NCBI GenBank assembly: GCA_008508345.1
Contig: QNGE01001301.1
Location: 26,408 to 90,407, forward strand
Source of the DNA: Paragonimus westermani
Lineage: Eukaryota > Platyhelminthes > Trematoda > Plagiorchiida > Troglotrematidae
Reading direction: 5' to 3'
DNA: 64,000 nt
In this document: positions 44,098 to 53,870 of the stretch, in pieces
Numbering within the stretch: position 1 is the first letter of the stretch
How the letters are laid out: every line of letters begins with the position of its first letter
The notes under the pieces: model-generated
The model's database searches: none
The model's input: the letters and a program-made list of their open reading frames with translations, nothing else
What the model was told of the DNA's origin: nothing
Program-made: the position numbers and the translations under genes

Positions 44098-45418
44098 CGG
44101 TCATGCATAACTGATATGTTAATCTTCATGGATAGCCCAACAGAGGCCAAAAACAATGGTCATATCTCGGATGCTATCTTCTTCGACTTTGCCAAAGCCT
44201 TCGACCGTGTCCCACACGGTTCTCTGGTGCATAAACTGGAAGCCTATGGGATCCAAGAAGAAGTTCTCCGCTGAATAACCTCCTTTCTTGGTAACAGGAC
44301 TTTCAGAGTAAAAGCCGGTTCAGACCTTTCGCCTTCTTCCCCAGTCTCTGTGGGAGTCCCTCAAGGATCGGTACTTGGTCCATTGTTGTTTCTGATCTAC
44401 ATCAATCATCTTCCCGAGTTGATCTCCAGCAACGCCCTACTTTATGCAGACGACTTAAAAATCTGGAACGCCTGTGACCCCAGTGCAGTGCAGATTGACC
44501 TTGATCGTATTAAGTGCTGGTCAGAGGATTGGAGTCTCCCTCTAAACGACAGTAAGTGTGCGCACATGTCACTCGGAGGAGACTCTGGGAACCTATTCGT
44601 GATACATGGTGCACAAAGTGTAGTAGGTATCACGAAAGTAGACCTCAAAAAAGACCTAGGGATCTGGCTATCGTCTGGGTTGTCCTTCTCTTATCATCAC
44701 CAGCTGGCCGCCAAAAGGGGTCTCATGACTCTCGGGATGATCAAACGAACCTTCCCCCGGATTGACAAGCGCGCCTTTCACACGCTTTACAGAGTCTACA
44801 TAAGACCATTGCTCGAGTATGCCAATCAAGTCGTCTACACCGGTTTGAAGAAGGACATACTCGCCATTGAACGTGTCCAGCGAGTAGCCACCAAAATGGT
44901 CACTGGCTTACGGCATCTATCCTACGAGTCTCGCCTTGAAATTCTCGATCTTTATCCACTTGAGTTTCGTAGACTCCGTGGCGACTTAATTCTTACACAC
45001 TTTCTCTTCAGCACAGGACTCGTGCAACAATTCTTCACCCTAGTAAGTGATGACAGTCGAAGAGGTCACGACAAGAAGCCCTATAAGCTTCGACCTCGGA
45101 CCTTCCTAAGACAACAGTTCTTCTCTTATAGGGTTATCAACTACTGAACAAACGACCACTAGAGATTGTTAGCTGCTCTTCTAAAGACCGTCTCAAAGTG
45201 TTATTGGATTCTCACCTATTTAGTAAATCGTTAAATTGATAATTTATCCTGTTTTGCTAGATTATTATTTTACTCTGTTCTTGGTACTTTCCGTAACCCC
45301 CAAGAGCGATGACTGCCTTTCAGGTCAACAGAAAACCGCCGGACATCGAAACGAGCAAATGACTGGATCCGGTTAGATTGGGCCCCCAGCCTCGAACCCG
45401 TGTACAAATCGCTGAAAT
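44098..45418 (+). mobile_element. Young LINE-A5, 5'-truncated, inserted in the old LINE-A2
   Basis: Starts at cggtcatgcataac (44098), a point inside the RT coding region of LINE-A1 (equivalent to about 9895-9908 there), and runs to the LINE-A 3' end at 45418. The bases cggtc are shared by the target and the element at the 5' junction, a microhomology often seen at truncated LINE ends. After 45418 the endonuclease of the old copy resumes (RDGTLLVSLGNF, then RFIHLLIMGGLNAPK). Protein identity to LINE-A1 over the RT is nearly complete, far higher than to the old copy around it. Confidence 0.88.
44134..45146 (+). pseudogene. LINE-A5 RT C-terminal two thirds, near-identical to LINE-A1
   Basis: The frame has a stop (TGA) at 44273-44275 and runs open from 44350 to 45147. 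Blocks: FDFAKAFDRVPHGSLVHKLE, VGVPQGSVLGPLLFLIYINH, LLYADDLKIWNACDP, LGGDSGNLFVIHGAQSVVGI, and FLRQQFFSYRVINY. Against LINE-A1 I count only about five amino-acid differences in 44350-45147 (among them D/H, D/E, L/V, N/D, L/P). It lacks the endonuclease and cannot retrotranspose alone. Confidence 0.9.
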
Positions 45419-47990
45419 CCCGTGACGGCACACTTCTGGTAAGCCTGGGAAACTTCCCAGGCCTACAACGCTTTATTCACCTGCTTATCATGGGTGGCCT
45501 TAATGCACCCAAGATAAGCTGGGCATCAGTTTCTCACCAGGACTGTGAAGGCGGATTTTCGACTTCTCCATCAACGCTGATACGTTGGGAAGCATGGCCA
45601 CGGCACGTCAACGCCCCGACCCGACATCGTGTTGGTCAGATTCTCTCCGCTCGACTCAGTTATCACTAATGAGAGCCACCTGGTGAACAGAGTGATCATC
45701 AAACCGCCACTTGGACACAGTGACCACTCTCTGTTAGCCTTTGATCTAATCTGTAACTGGTTATAACAATCACCGAAAAGGTCCACAGTTCGGAACTTTA
45801 ATCAGGCAGATTTTAACGGTTGGAGAACCTACCTTGGTTCACTTTTTCTCAACCTGGACTTCGTGGACCAGAACTACCGCACGTTTCAGAGCGCAATCCA
45901 GAAAGCGGACGACTTATTTATACCGCGCAAACAGTGCATTTTCACTTATCGGCCACCCATTCCACACAGGATACGTCGTGTTCTCGCCAACCATTCCCAT
46001 TTATTCGCAAAGCATATGCTTACAGAAAACTCAGAGGAATTTAGCGCCTTCCTCATTTTCCGAGACAGGTGTAAGCGGGAAATTCGCAAACACACCAAAC
46101 TCGTACAAAAGAAGATCCTCCTCAGAGGCCGCCGGAACAAAAACTTCTTATTTAAGAATATGCGACGGCTAAGAAAGATCAAACCTTCCGCCTTTTCTTT
46201 ACGATTGCCCAACGGGGAGAATTAATCTGACTCCCTAGTTGTGGCCGAGTTATTCAGGGAGTACTTCTCGGCAATCTACAACGTCGCATCCCCGAGCTGG
46301 CATCCTGTACAGCCGTTGCAGAAATTCAAGCAACCACTCGTGACCGCTGAGTTTTCTGTGCTAGATGTTGAAGACATTTTACTCAAGGTTAGTCCATACA
46401 GCGCAATGGGTCCTGAGATGATCCATCCCAGAAACAGCTGTTAGTCTGGCTGATCCTCTTCATAAGCTGTTTAAGCAAACACTCCAGACCAGCATCCTCT
46501 CTAGCACATGGAAAGGGGCGACAGTCACATCCATATTTAAAGTGGGTGACCGGCACTCCCGGCTAACTATCGCTCAATCAGCCTCACTAGCATCCCGTGC
46601 AAAATGATGGGGCGCCTACTAAAGCGCGCCATACTCAATCACTTCTTATCGAATAATCTTCTCTCTTACACCCAGCACGACTTCCTGCCTAATCGGCCAT
46701 GCATAACAAACATGCTCATCTTCATGGATAGTCTGACGGAGGTCAAAGACAATGGCCTCATCTCTGATGCTATCTTCTTCGATTTCGCCAAGGCTTCTGA
46801 CCGTGTCCCACACGGCCCCCTGAAACACAAACTGGAAGCCCACGGTATTTAAGGAGAGATTTTTCGCTGGATTGCCTCGTTTCTTGATAGTAGAACGTTT
46901 AAAGTCGTGACCGGATCAGACCTTTCGTCTCCCTCTTTCATTTTTGCGGGAGTTCCCCAAGGGTCAGTTCTAGGTCCTTCGCTATTCCTCAATTACATTA
47001 ACGATCTTTCGAACAATATTTCCAGCAAAGTCTTCTTATATGCAGACGACTTAAATATCTGGAGTGCCATTGATCCCAGTGCATTACAAAGTGGTCTTGA
47101 TGCAATCAAGCGTTGGTCGGACGATCGGAGTCTCCGACTAAATGACAATAAATGTGCTCACATGTCACTCGGTGGAGATTCTGGCAATGCCTTCATGATT
47201 CATAGTGCATCTAGCACATTAGGTAACATAAGAATCGATCTGAAGAAAGATCTGGGCATCTGGTTGTCGTCTAACTTGTCCTCCGTGTATCACCATGGGA
47301 TAGCAGCAAAAAAGGAATCTGTCGCTCTTATGATGATTAGGCGCACTTTCCCCCTCAAACGCTTTACGGGATTTATATAAGGCCACTCCTTGAGTATGCC
47401 AATCGGGTCTTGTATAGCGGCCTGAAGAATGATATATTAGCTGTTGAGCGTGTCCAACGCGCAGCTACCAAGGTGGAGGCGGGCCTGAGTAATGCTACTT
47501 ACGAATCTTGACTTGAAATTCTTGACCTTTACCCACTTGAATTTCGGAGACTCCGCGGTGATTTAATACTCACACACTTCTTCTTTAGAGTAGGTCTTGT
47601 AGAACAGTTCTTCACTGTAGCGAATGATGACGGCCGACGAGGACATAATAGGAAGCTTTTCAAGCTTTGTCGTCGGACCTTTCTTAGGCAGCAGTTCTTT
47701 TCTTAAAGGGTTATTAATTATTGGAACAGCCTTCCTTCTGAGGTCGTCAGCAGCGCTTCTAGGGATCGTTTTAAAGCTATGCTTGATTCTGAGTTACCTG
47801 AAATTGCACTATGTGAGTAAACCTACTTTGTTCTTGGTATTCACTGTAATCCTCAAGCGCGGTGCTACGCCCTGTTTTCAGTGATTGCCTTTCAGATCAA
47901 CAGACGCACGCTGACACTGAGCAAGGAAAACCGACTGGATCCGGGAAACTTGGGCCGCTGTCTTGAACCCGTGTATCAATCGCTAAAGCG
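45419..47990 (+). pseudogene. Old LINE-A2, endonuclease end, RT, C-terminus and 3' UTR
   Basis: Endonuclease: LLIMGGLNAPKISWASVSHQ (45481-45540), WPRHVNAPTRHRVGQ, and a degraded LGHSDH equivalent near 45710-45730. Linker frames 45863-46225 carry RIRRVLANHSHLFAKHM and RCKREIRKHTKLVQKK. RT: VAELFREYFSAIYNVASPSW (46240-46300), SAMGPEMIHP, DFLPNRPCITNMLIFMDSLT, FFDFAKASDRVPHGP, then 46907-47380 with GVPQGSVLGPSLFLNYINDL and the catalytic FLYADDLNIW intact. The C-terminus and 3' UTR follow to about 47990. Frame breaks are many. Confidence 0.85.
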
Positions 47991-48189
47991 CTAGTGGTAA
48001 AGAAGGTCTCAATCTGATGGAGCTACACTGGAGGGTTTCGGGCGCTGTGTTCGGGCAAGTTTGAAGCAACGGTGTGCTTACTTTCACTCTCAATGTCCAA
48101 AGTGTCGTCAGACATTGTAAATACTTACAAGTAAATGAATAAAGCACTGTACGGAAAGTAATAGTCGAGCTCACCAATTTTGTAGTGGC

Positions 48190-48480
48190 CTAATTAAGTA
48201 AATGATAAGAATGACCAAAATATTGTCACATCAAATGAAACTGCAGCGGTGACGGGAGTGCACAAAAGGTATACGTACAAGTAAGAGGAAGACGGATAAG
48301 AAGAAATGGAACGACTCACAGACAAGTCAAAAAAGGATAGGCCACCGTCAAAGGAAAAGACAGCTCCAGAGGGTAGGTCCGAATGACGACTGATGGATAA
48401 TTTCACACACAACATGGGCTGACGAACGTTAGGCATCGATAATCCAACAAACACGCAGTGCTAAGAAAGAACGCTGCGCT
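48190..48480 (+). repeat. LTR-like repeat R1, copy 2
   Basis: Similar in reverse complement to 16855-17100. No gag follows here, so it is a solo or broken LTR if the LTR reading is right. Confidence 0.45.
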
Positions 48481-48574
48481 ATTACTTTACGGGGCAAAAC
48501 AACCACGCAAAACGAAGAAGACAGAGACGGCGCGCAATGACGCCCGTTGTATTACGCAGGACAACCAAATTCAA

Positions 48575-48819
48575 GGTTAATAACCATTGGAATAGCCTTC
48601 CTTCTTAGGACGTCAGGAGCGTTTCTAGGGATCGCTTTACAAATTTGCCAGATTCTCATCTAAAATTTCATTGTGCGAGTAATCTTGCTTTGCTCTCGAC
48701 ATTCATGAAAATGAATGGTCGCCTTCCAGATCAACAGACGCCCGTTGACACTGAAGAATGGAAGCTGGCAGGATCCGGGACCCCTGGGCTACTACCTCGA
48801 ATCCACATATCAATCGCTG
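48575..48819 (+). mobile_element. LINE-A 3'-terminal fragment
   Basis: Starts at the last ORF2 residues (NHWNSLPS, then VSRDRF) and continues through the 3' UTR to acatatcaatcgctgag at about 48815. It is a very short, strongly 5'-truncated LINE-A, joined on its right directly to an R2 repeat that lacks its first 87 or so bases. Confidence 0.8.
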
Positions 48820-49083
48820 AGTCGCTTCCGATTGGCCCAAAAACTACGAATGACAAGAACCAATTAAAACTCGGACAATGCAGAATCCGGATAGACAATG
48901 TGTTCGGTCACCAGCCACCGCGAATTTACGCTGGAAATGAGTGGATATAGATCACAGAACTTAAGGCAGCATGAGAGCGCGAAGAAGTGTTTAAATTGCA
49001 TGCCATTCCGTATCTCGATGACGGCTGGAGATATCCGATTTCCTTCAGCAGAGTGGTGTTCTTTGAGTTAGGTTTACACTGTC
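48820..49083 (-). repeat. LTR-like repeat R2, copy 2 (truncated)
   Basis: On the minus strand begins tgttagggacag at 49083, preceded by the purine-rich ctcaaagggactg, similar to the arrangement at 29946. It matches 50315-50584. The remaining end is lost at the LINE-A fragment junction. Confidence 0.6.
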
Positions 49084-50228
49084 CCTAACACAGTCCCTTT
49101 GAGAGAATTGTGTAAACGTAAATATTGGACGGGCTGCGTTCTGTATTCTGTTGGAGCCACTTATTCCTCACGCCCGCCTTATTTAGGTGTATACAGGTGC
49201 TCGTGACATCCGCAAGTGATTAATGTACGTTTGTCACCTTCCTTCAATTCAGTTCTCTTCTCGTTTTCATCTCCATAATAACCGGCTCTTCATTATTGTG
49301 AACCAGAATGTTTAAAGCTCTGAATACCTTTCCGATGGCAGTGCGCAATTTTACGGTTTCACCCACAGATCCGTCGACCTTCAAATTCAGGGCTGCTATG
49401 TCCTCGCTCCTTTGCGATTACTCCCGTTATGTTATACCCCTATCGTTCGACAAAAGTTTTTTATTCATTTGCTTTTTTTAATGTCCCAATGGCTTTGTAG
49501 GGTTGATCGACAATCGTGAGAAACTTCCGCCGATGAGTAGGCTGCCTGAGGTAGCGCGCAGTCTGAATTTTCCCACGTGGTTCGCTTTTTCCAAATTTCA
49601 AGGAAAAGCTCGAGCTTGAGGGCGTTGAATCCATATTTAATGCCTCATCATGTTTGGCAATTTTAGTTTTCGATCAATTGATGGTACATTTCTGCCCAGA
49701 TTGTTAGAAGATGACGATGAGATCTGTGGACGGGCAATCGCGAAGCCATAATTATGGGAAGAGCAACGGGACGCGGACTCAGGATTTACAGTACACTTGT
49801 GACGAATGGTTGCGCCATACCTTCGCTTCGGTCACCGCTGAGCTACACAACTACTTCAAAAGGAGTCGTTCGGACCGGCTGAAATTTTGTTGCCTCAAGC
49901 GCTACCCGGTAGGTGTGAGACAGTGTTCTCCCCTGTCACAGTCTCAAATTGTGGCGATTGCTACATGTTTATCGTCGCACCAAACGTTTTGTGGCACAAT
50001 TGCAGAAGCGATCGTGGAACCGATGCCGCATACGGGCACCCTAACTCTTTCAGGACCGACATTCGCTGATTTGGTTGCGAAAGTCCCGGTGGACATAGTT
50101 GCAGGAGTCTCGGGGCAAACGGCGGACCCAGCTCCACAAAGCAAGAAGAAAACCGGGGCTAGATTCCAGCGAAAGAAAAAAACATAAGTGGACACATACA
50201 CCATCAGACCCGAAGCTGCGAAGGTTAT
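49084..50228. other. Interior between two R2 repeats, with a 158-codon forward frame
   Basis: About 1.15 kb between two R2 copies that share the same orientation. No gag, protease, RT or integrase motif is seen on either strand. The forward frame 49711-50187 (MTMRSVDGQSRSHNY... to RFQRKKKT, with a lysine-rich end) is the longest unassigned frame in the window but has no recognised domain. On the minus strand the frame 50204-49944 is antisense to it. This could be the cargo of a non-autonomous LTR element. Confidence 0.4.
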
Positions 50229-50584
50229 TGTTATAACTTAATCCTACTGAACACGAACGCGAATAACTGCTACGAACAGCGGTGAACGAATAACGTGAAT
50301 AAAGCCCCTCTCCGATTGGTCACCCCAAACCGCGATCGACAAGAGCCAATGAGAACACGGACAAAGCAGACTCCGCATAGCGATGTACTTAGTCACCAGA
50401 CGCTTTGCGAATTTACATGAGACACTGGTCTAAATTTATAGAAATTCGTTGACCTTGCTGTGGCGTGAGCGCGCGAAGAAATATTTGAATCCCACGCCGA
50501 AGCATATCTCAGTAACGGCTTACGTTATCCGATTTTTGACAGCAGAATCGATTTCTACGGGTCAGGTTTACCCTGGCCCTAACA
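50229..50584 (-). repeat. LTR-like repeat R2, copy 3 (full)
   Basis: A 356-base unit with tgttagggcc at its minus-strand start (50584) and tataaca at its end (50229), so TG/CA on that strand; because both ends are complementary, the forward strand also reads TG to CA. It resembles 29612-29946 and 48820-49083. No polypurine tract precedes it, which suits a 5' LTR of a minus-strand element whose 3' LTR is at 49083. A matching target duplication was not found. Confidence 0.6.
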
Positions 50585-50738
50585 GTTAGCCATACCCCAA
50601 ATGGCCATACATCCATCCCCTCCGCGGACACTCGGAGAGGAGAAGCTCGGCCAATTTGTGGTAGTATTCCACCTTTTTGAGGCTACCACTCGAACGTCTT
50701 AATCAAGGCTGGGTCACGATATTGCTGTCTTTCGCGAC

Positions 50739-51050
50739 TTGCTAATTGAGACGTTCACAATCAAAGAGGAAGATCTGGCTGCGAAAATTACTGTACGCGC
50801 AGAGTTTCGCCTTGGCCCGGAGGCGGATGATAGTATGACACGAAGGTCACTCAAATTTGTTCTGAGGACTGCATCAGAGCCTCGCCTGCTCTTCCAGCAG
50901 CTGTCAAAAGCACGCTGTGTGGACATGTGCATAACGAGAGACGTGGCCCCAGAGAATCGTCATCGTCTGAAGACGACCCTAAAGGAACTGCATGATAGAA
51001 GAAATGAAGGGGAGCACGACCTGTTTATCTGGGATTTTCGGGTCAGGTAG
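50739..51050 (+). pseudogene. LINE ORF1 C-terminal fragment (LINE-E)
   Basis: A 103-codon frame: FTIKEEDLAAKITVRAEFRL, then RSLKFVLRTASEPRLLFQQL, RDVAPENRHRLKTTLKELHD, EGEHDLFIWDFRVR. The pattern (a beta-rich part, an R-x-LTPxxR-like helix, and G-E-x-D-L-x-I before the end) is that of the C-terminal half of ORF1 proteins of flatworm jockey/CR1-like LINEs. It lies about 100 bases before an endonuclease in the same orientation. The N-terminal zinc-finger or coiled-coil part is not visible. Confidence 0.65.
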
Positions 51051-51149
51051 AAGAGGCCTCAAGTCCTATGGAAACTTCTTGTTCCCCTCTGGCGAGGAGG
51101 AATGGCAGTTTCCGGCAACACCCCCCGCCACTGTCCCTTCCAGAGGTAA

Positions 51150-51790
51150 ATAAGTAAATTTAGATCGGACGAGAGTGGTTTCCTCAAACGTTCGAAGCCT
51201 CCTAAACAAGATGGACGAGATAGAGAAGTGGATTATTAGTAATAACCCCACAGTCATAGCCTTTGCTGAGACGTGGATGTCAGCGGAACTGATGGATACT
51301 GAAATCTCCCTTACCGCATACACCCTCTTCCACACTGACCGCTCTAGTGTTAGTGCGCGGTAAGCAGGAAGAGTTGTGCTTCCTATTCACGATAACATCC
51401 CCACTACTCTCGTGCTAGCCAGAGCCGACACTGATGGTACTTATGAGGGACTGTGGTGAGAGATAAAATTAACGCGAAACAGCTCCATTATGTTCGACGT
51501 TATCTATCGGTCCCTTGGATCGTTCCCGGTTCAGCTGTTAGACGATCTAAAGACTTTTGGAGCAACTAACCACTGCTTGATATTGGGGGACTTCAACGCA
51601 CCCAACATCAGTTGGAGAACACAAGCATTCACCAGTGGTTCAGACCATCTTTCGAAGACTGCTTTGACTGGTCGTTGATGAGCTGTAGCAGCACTTGAGG
51701 TCTCCCACACAGTTGCAAACCGAATGCTGCTCCAAGTTGGATTTAGTGTCCTCACCACTAGAGTCCGACATCAATCGCGTAGTTAGTTCG
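51150..51790 (+). mobile_element. LINE-E endonuclease remnant
   Basis: Frames 51175-51363 and 51490-51678 carry VSSNVRSLLNKMDEIEKWII, FAETWMSAELMDTEI, then DVIYRSLGSFP and LILGDFNAPNISW, the N-terminal half of an APE-type LINE endonuclease. It follows the ORF1 frame at 50739-51050, and together they give the ORF1-ORF2 order of one element. The copy breaks off before the SDH motif and RT, next to a minus-strand gypsy gag piece. Confidence 0.75.
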
Positions 51791-51868
51791 GGCTGCAGCT
51801 AGTGTAATCTCACAGTGACTGTTAGATTTCTTGGCAGTATGTTGTGAGGTGTCGTTGGCAGCTGTATT

Positions 51869-52390
51869 TTAAATCGGAGACTGAGATTGCGCGAACGAAT
51901 GCGCTTGTTGCTGGGCCAGGTGTAAAGCTTTCGCTTGATCGTAAGCGGTTTTCGCGTCTAAGGTTTTGTGTTCAGGCTGTCTTTGACGAATCGAGTTGGA
52001 TAAGAGTCCACTTATGAACGCATCTTGGATGGCGTCCTCTTGATTTTGCTTTGAGCTGATATCTTTGTAATTGCAATCCTTAGCAAGATTGCGGAGTTTT
52101 TGCATAAACTGATCTAGAGTTTTATTGGGAGCTTGTTTACAAGTTGTTAAAAGGTGGCGTGCAAAAATGTCATTCTTTTGTTGTATGTAGAGAGAGAGTG
52201 GAGAGTGGTGATAGCAGAATCATAATCGGTACAGTGAAAGATGAATTTGTATACGGCGGGGGACACAAAATGTATGTGTTTTTAGCTTGTCAGGGGTATG
52301 AGAAGCAATTAATTCGAGAAAATTTGAAAAAGTATATAACCAATGTTCCCAGACGTCACCACTGTCCATAGAGTTGGGATCAGCGTCAAA
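51869..52390 (-). pseudogene. Gypsy gag fragment of a further lineage
   Basis: The minus strand from about 52360 reads DYDSAITTLHSLYIQQKNDI (about 52257-52198), then LLTTCKQAPNKTLDQFMQKL, RNLAKDCNYKDISSKQNQED, AFISGLLSNSIRQR, and QTAYDQAKAL-like residues to 51869. This capsid type is typical of the widespread K02A2.6-like Ty3/gypsy elements and differs from the capsids at 16.1 and 34 kb. No pol is attached. Confidence 0.75.
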
Positions 52391-53299
52391 TCGGTCCGGT
52401 CGTAGCAGGCTGTCTATTATTTTCTGGTTGATTAAATTGTAACGAATAGGTCCGATAGGAATAGCTGAGAGAGTGAAAAGACAACGCCAGATGGTAGGCT
52501 TTAACCAGCCAGAAAGTGTGACATGTGGTCTATAACGTAACGAACCGAAGGGTCGATTAGAATAACAATATATGTGGGGAACTCAGTGGGATAGGGAAGA
52601 GGAGGATACGATGTAGGAATAAAATATGACAAGCTGATAGGACACTGAGAGAGGAGTCAGCAGTGACATTTTTTTCGCCTACACACCATGCTGTATACAG
52701 CAAACAGGGCGACCCGATTTTACTGCGAGACAGCCGATGCAGCATGGGGTTGTTGCTGTTGTGAGTATTCGTAGTTGTATGTGGACTGAAGTACTGCCAG
52801 GACGCCTAGATCTGGACTGTAGAGCGATTAGGCTTTACTATCAAATTCTTTGATTCGAAAACCTGTGGCTGTGTCATAACTGGTACTTTTTCCTGAACGA
52901 TGCCCATCTTTTTTTCCACCCCAACCTGGTTTACCAGGAGGCTGTGGTTTGTTTGTTAGTCTGTCTGATGTGAGTGACTGTTGATGTGGTTGCCCCACCG
53001 TTCAGTTTAGGTTATCGAGATATGCAAGCGGTCACAGGGCGTCAAGGTTCATTCTCGTTGTGAAGTTGTCACTCAGGTTACGTGTTCTTTCACGGAAGAT
53101 TTGAAGTTAATAGGCTCACTTGCGGAGGCTAGCCAACTTCAGTTAGCCCTAAAGAAGGTTAAAAATGGGCACGCCAGTGAGACCTATTAAATCCAGCAAA
53201 ATGCCGGCACATGATGACTTGAGGTCACTGGAGAATTTTGGAAAGTCAATCACAAAAGATTCAAGTGTGTCCATTGCTCACTTGCACTCCATTGGTCCA
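52391..53299. other. No recognisable gene
   Basis: Purine-rich and low-complexity stretches on the forward strand; short frames only. The part after about 53100 probably belongs to the LINE fragment that follows. Confidence 0.4.
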
Positions 53300-53870
53300 T
53301 CGCAAAGCCACGGCATACCGTTGGTGAGACCATTATTCATGCCTAAAGGGGCGGTTGCGAATACAAAGGAGATGTGGATCCCTCTCTACTATACATTCTT
53401 GAGGTCTCGTCTGGAGTATTTTGCACAAGCTTCGGCGCTGCACTTCAAAAGTATGTAAAGCTAATAGAAAAGGTGCAGAGGCTGGCAATGTTCTGGTCTC
53501 ATCGGCTTTGAGATGTCGTCTTAGGGTAGATGAATGGAGCTTGGACTGTTCTCTCTGAAGCACAACATAATCAGAAGGGACCTGATGGAAACCTACAAGA
53601 TAGCAGCCGGAACCTCAGGGATTCCTATGCATCATTTGGTGTAGTGGAGGAACAGTAGAATTGTGAAAGAGAATAGCAGGCCGATTATGAAGTTTGGTTG
53701 CCGGACTAAGCTGAGAAAGTGTTTTTTTCTTTCTAAGCAGGAGACACCCGTGAGATAGGCTGTCAATGGATATGGTAAGTTTGAACACAGTGGGTCTCTA
53801 ATGGGAAACTAGGTGGGTGCTGAGAGGCAAGGTTTGATGTAGAGGATTCCGATCCCAGGCACGCCGTTTA
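53300..53870 (+). mobile_element. LINE C-terminal fragment
   Basis: The frame 53165-53458 ends with KEMWIPLYYTFLRSRLEYFA, the conserved thumb block of non-LTR RTs (LYxxxVRPxLEY). Shifted frames continue with LIEKVQRLAM, LGLFSLKHNIIRRDLMETYK and, near 53720, KVFFS-like residues, the C-terminal blocks up to the end of such ORF2 proteins. RT catalytic motifs are absent, so this is a 5'-truncated copy. It may be the same family as LINE-E. Confidence 0.7.

Larger units (their letters stand above)
39230..47990 (+). mobile_element. Old LINE-A2 with two later insertions
   Basis: One LINE-A copy can be followed through three pieces: 39230-40343 (most of ORF1), 43368-44097 (ORF1 end, endonuclease start) and 45419-47990 (endonuclease end, RT, C-terminus, 3' UTR). 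The reading continues across both breaks at the expected residue when compared with LINE-A1 and LINE-A3. The first break holds a gypsy element, the second a young 5'-truncated LINE-A. The 3' end, tgtatcaatcgctaaagcg at about 47990, is equivalent to the other LINE-A ends. Confidence 0.9.

Noticed and set aside
44098..45418. A first reading that LINE-A2 merely suffered an internal deletion between endonuclease and RT at about 44.1 kb
   Set aside because: The missing endonuclease part is present after 45418, following a complete LINE-A 3' end, so this is an insertion, not a deletion.
50229..50584. R2 as the 3' end of a host gene because of an aataaa on the forward strand
   Set aside because: The segment occurs three times in the window with TG/CA ends and purine-rich flanks at two copies, which fits an LTR better.
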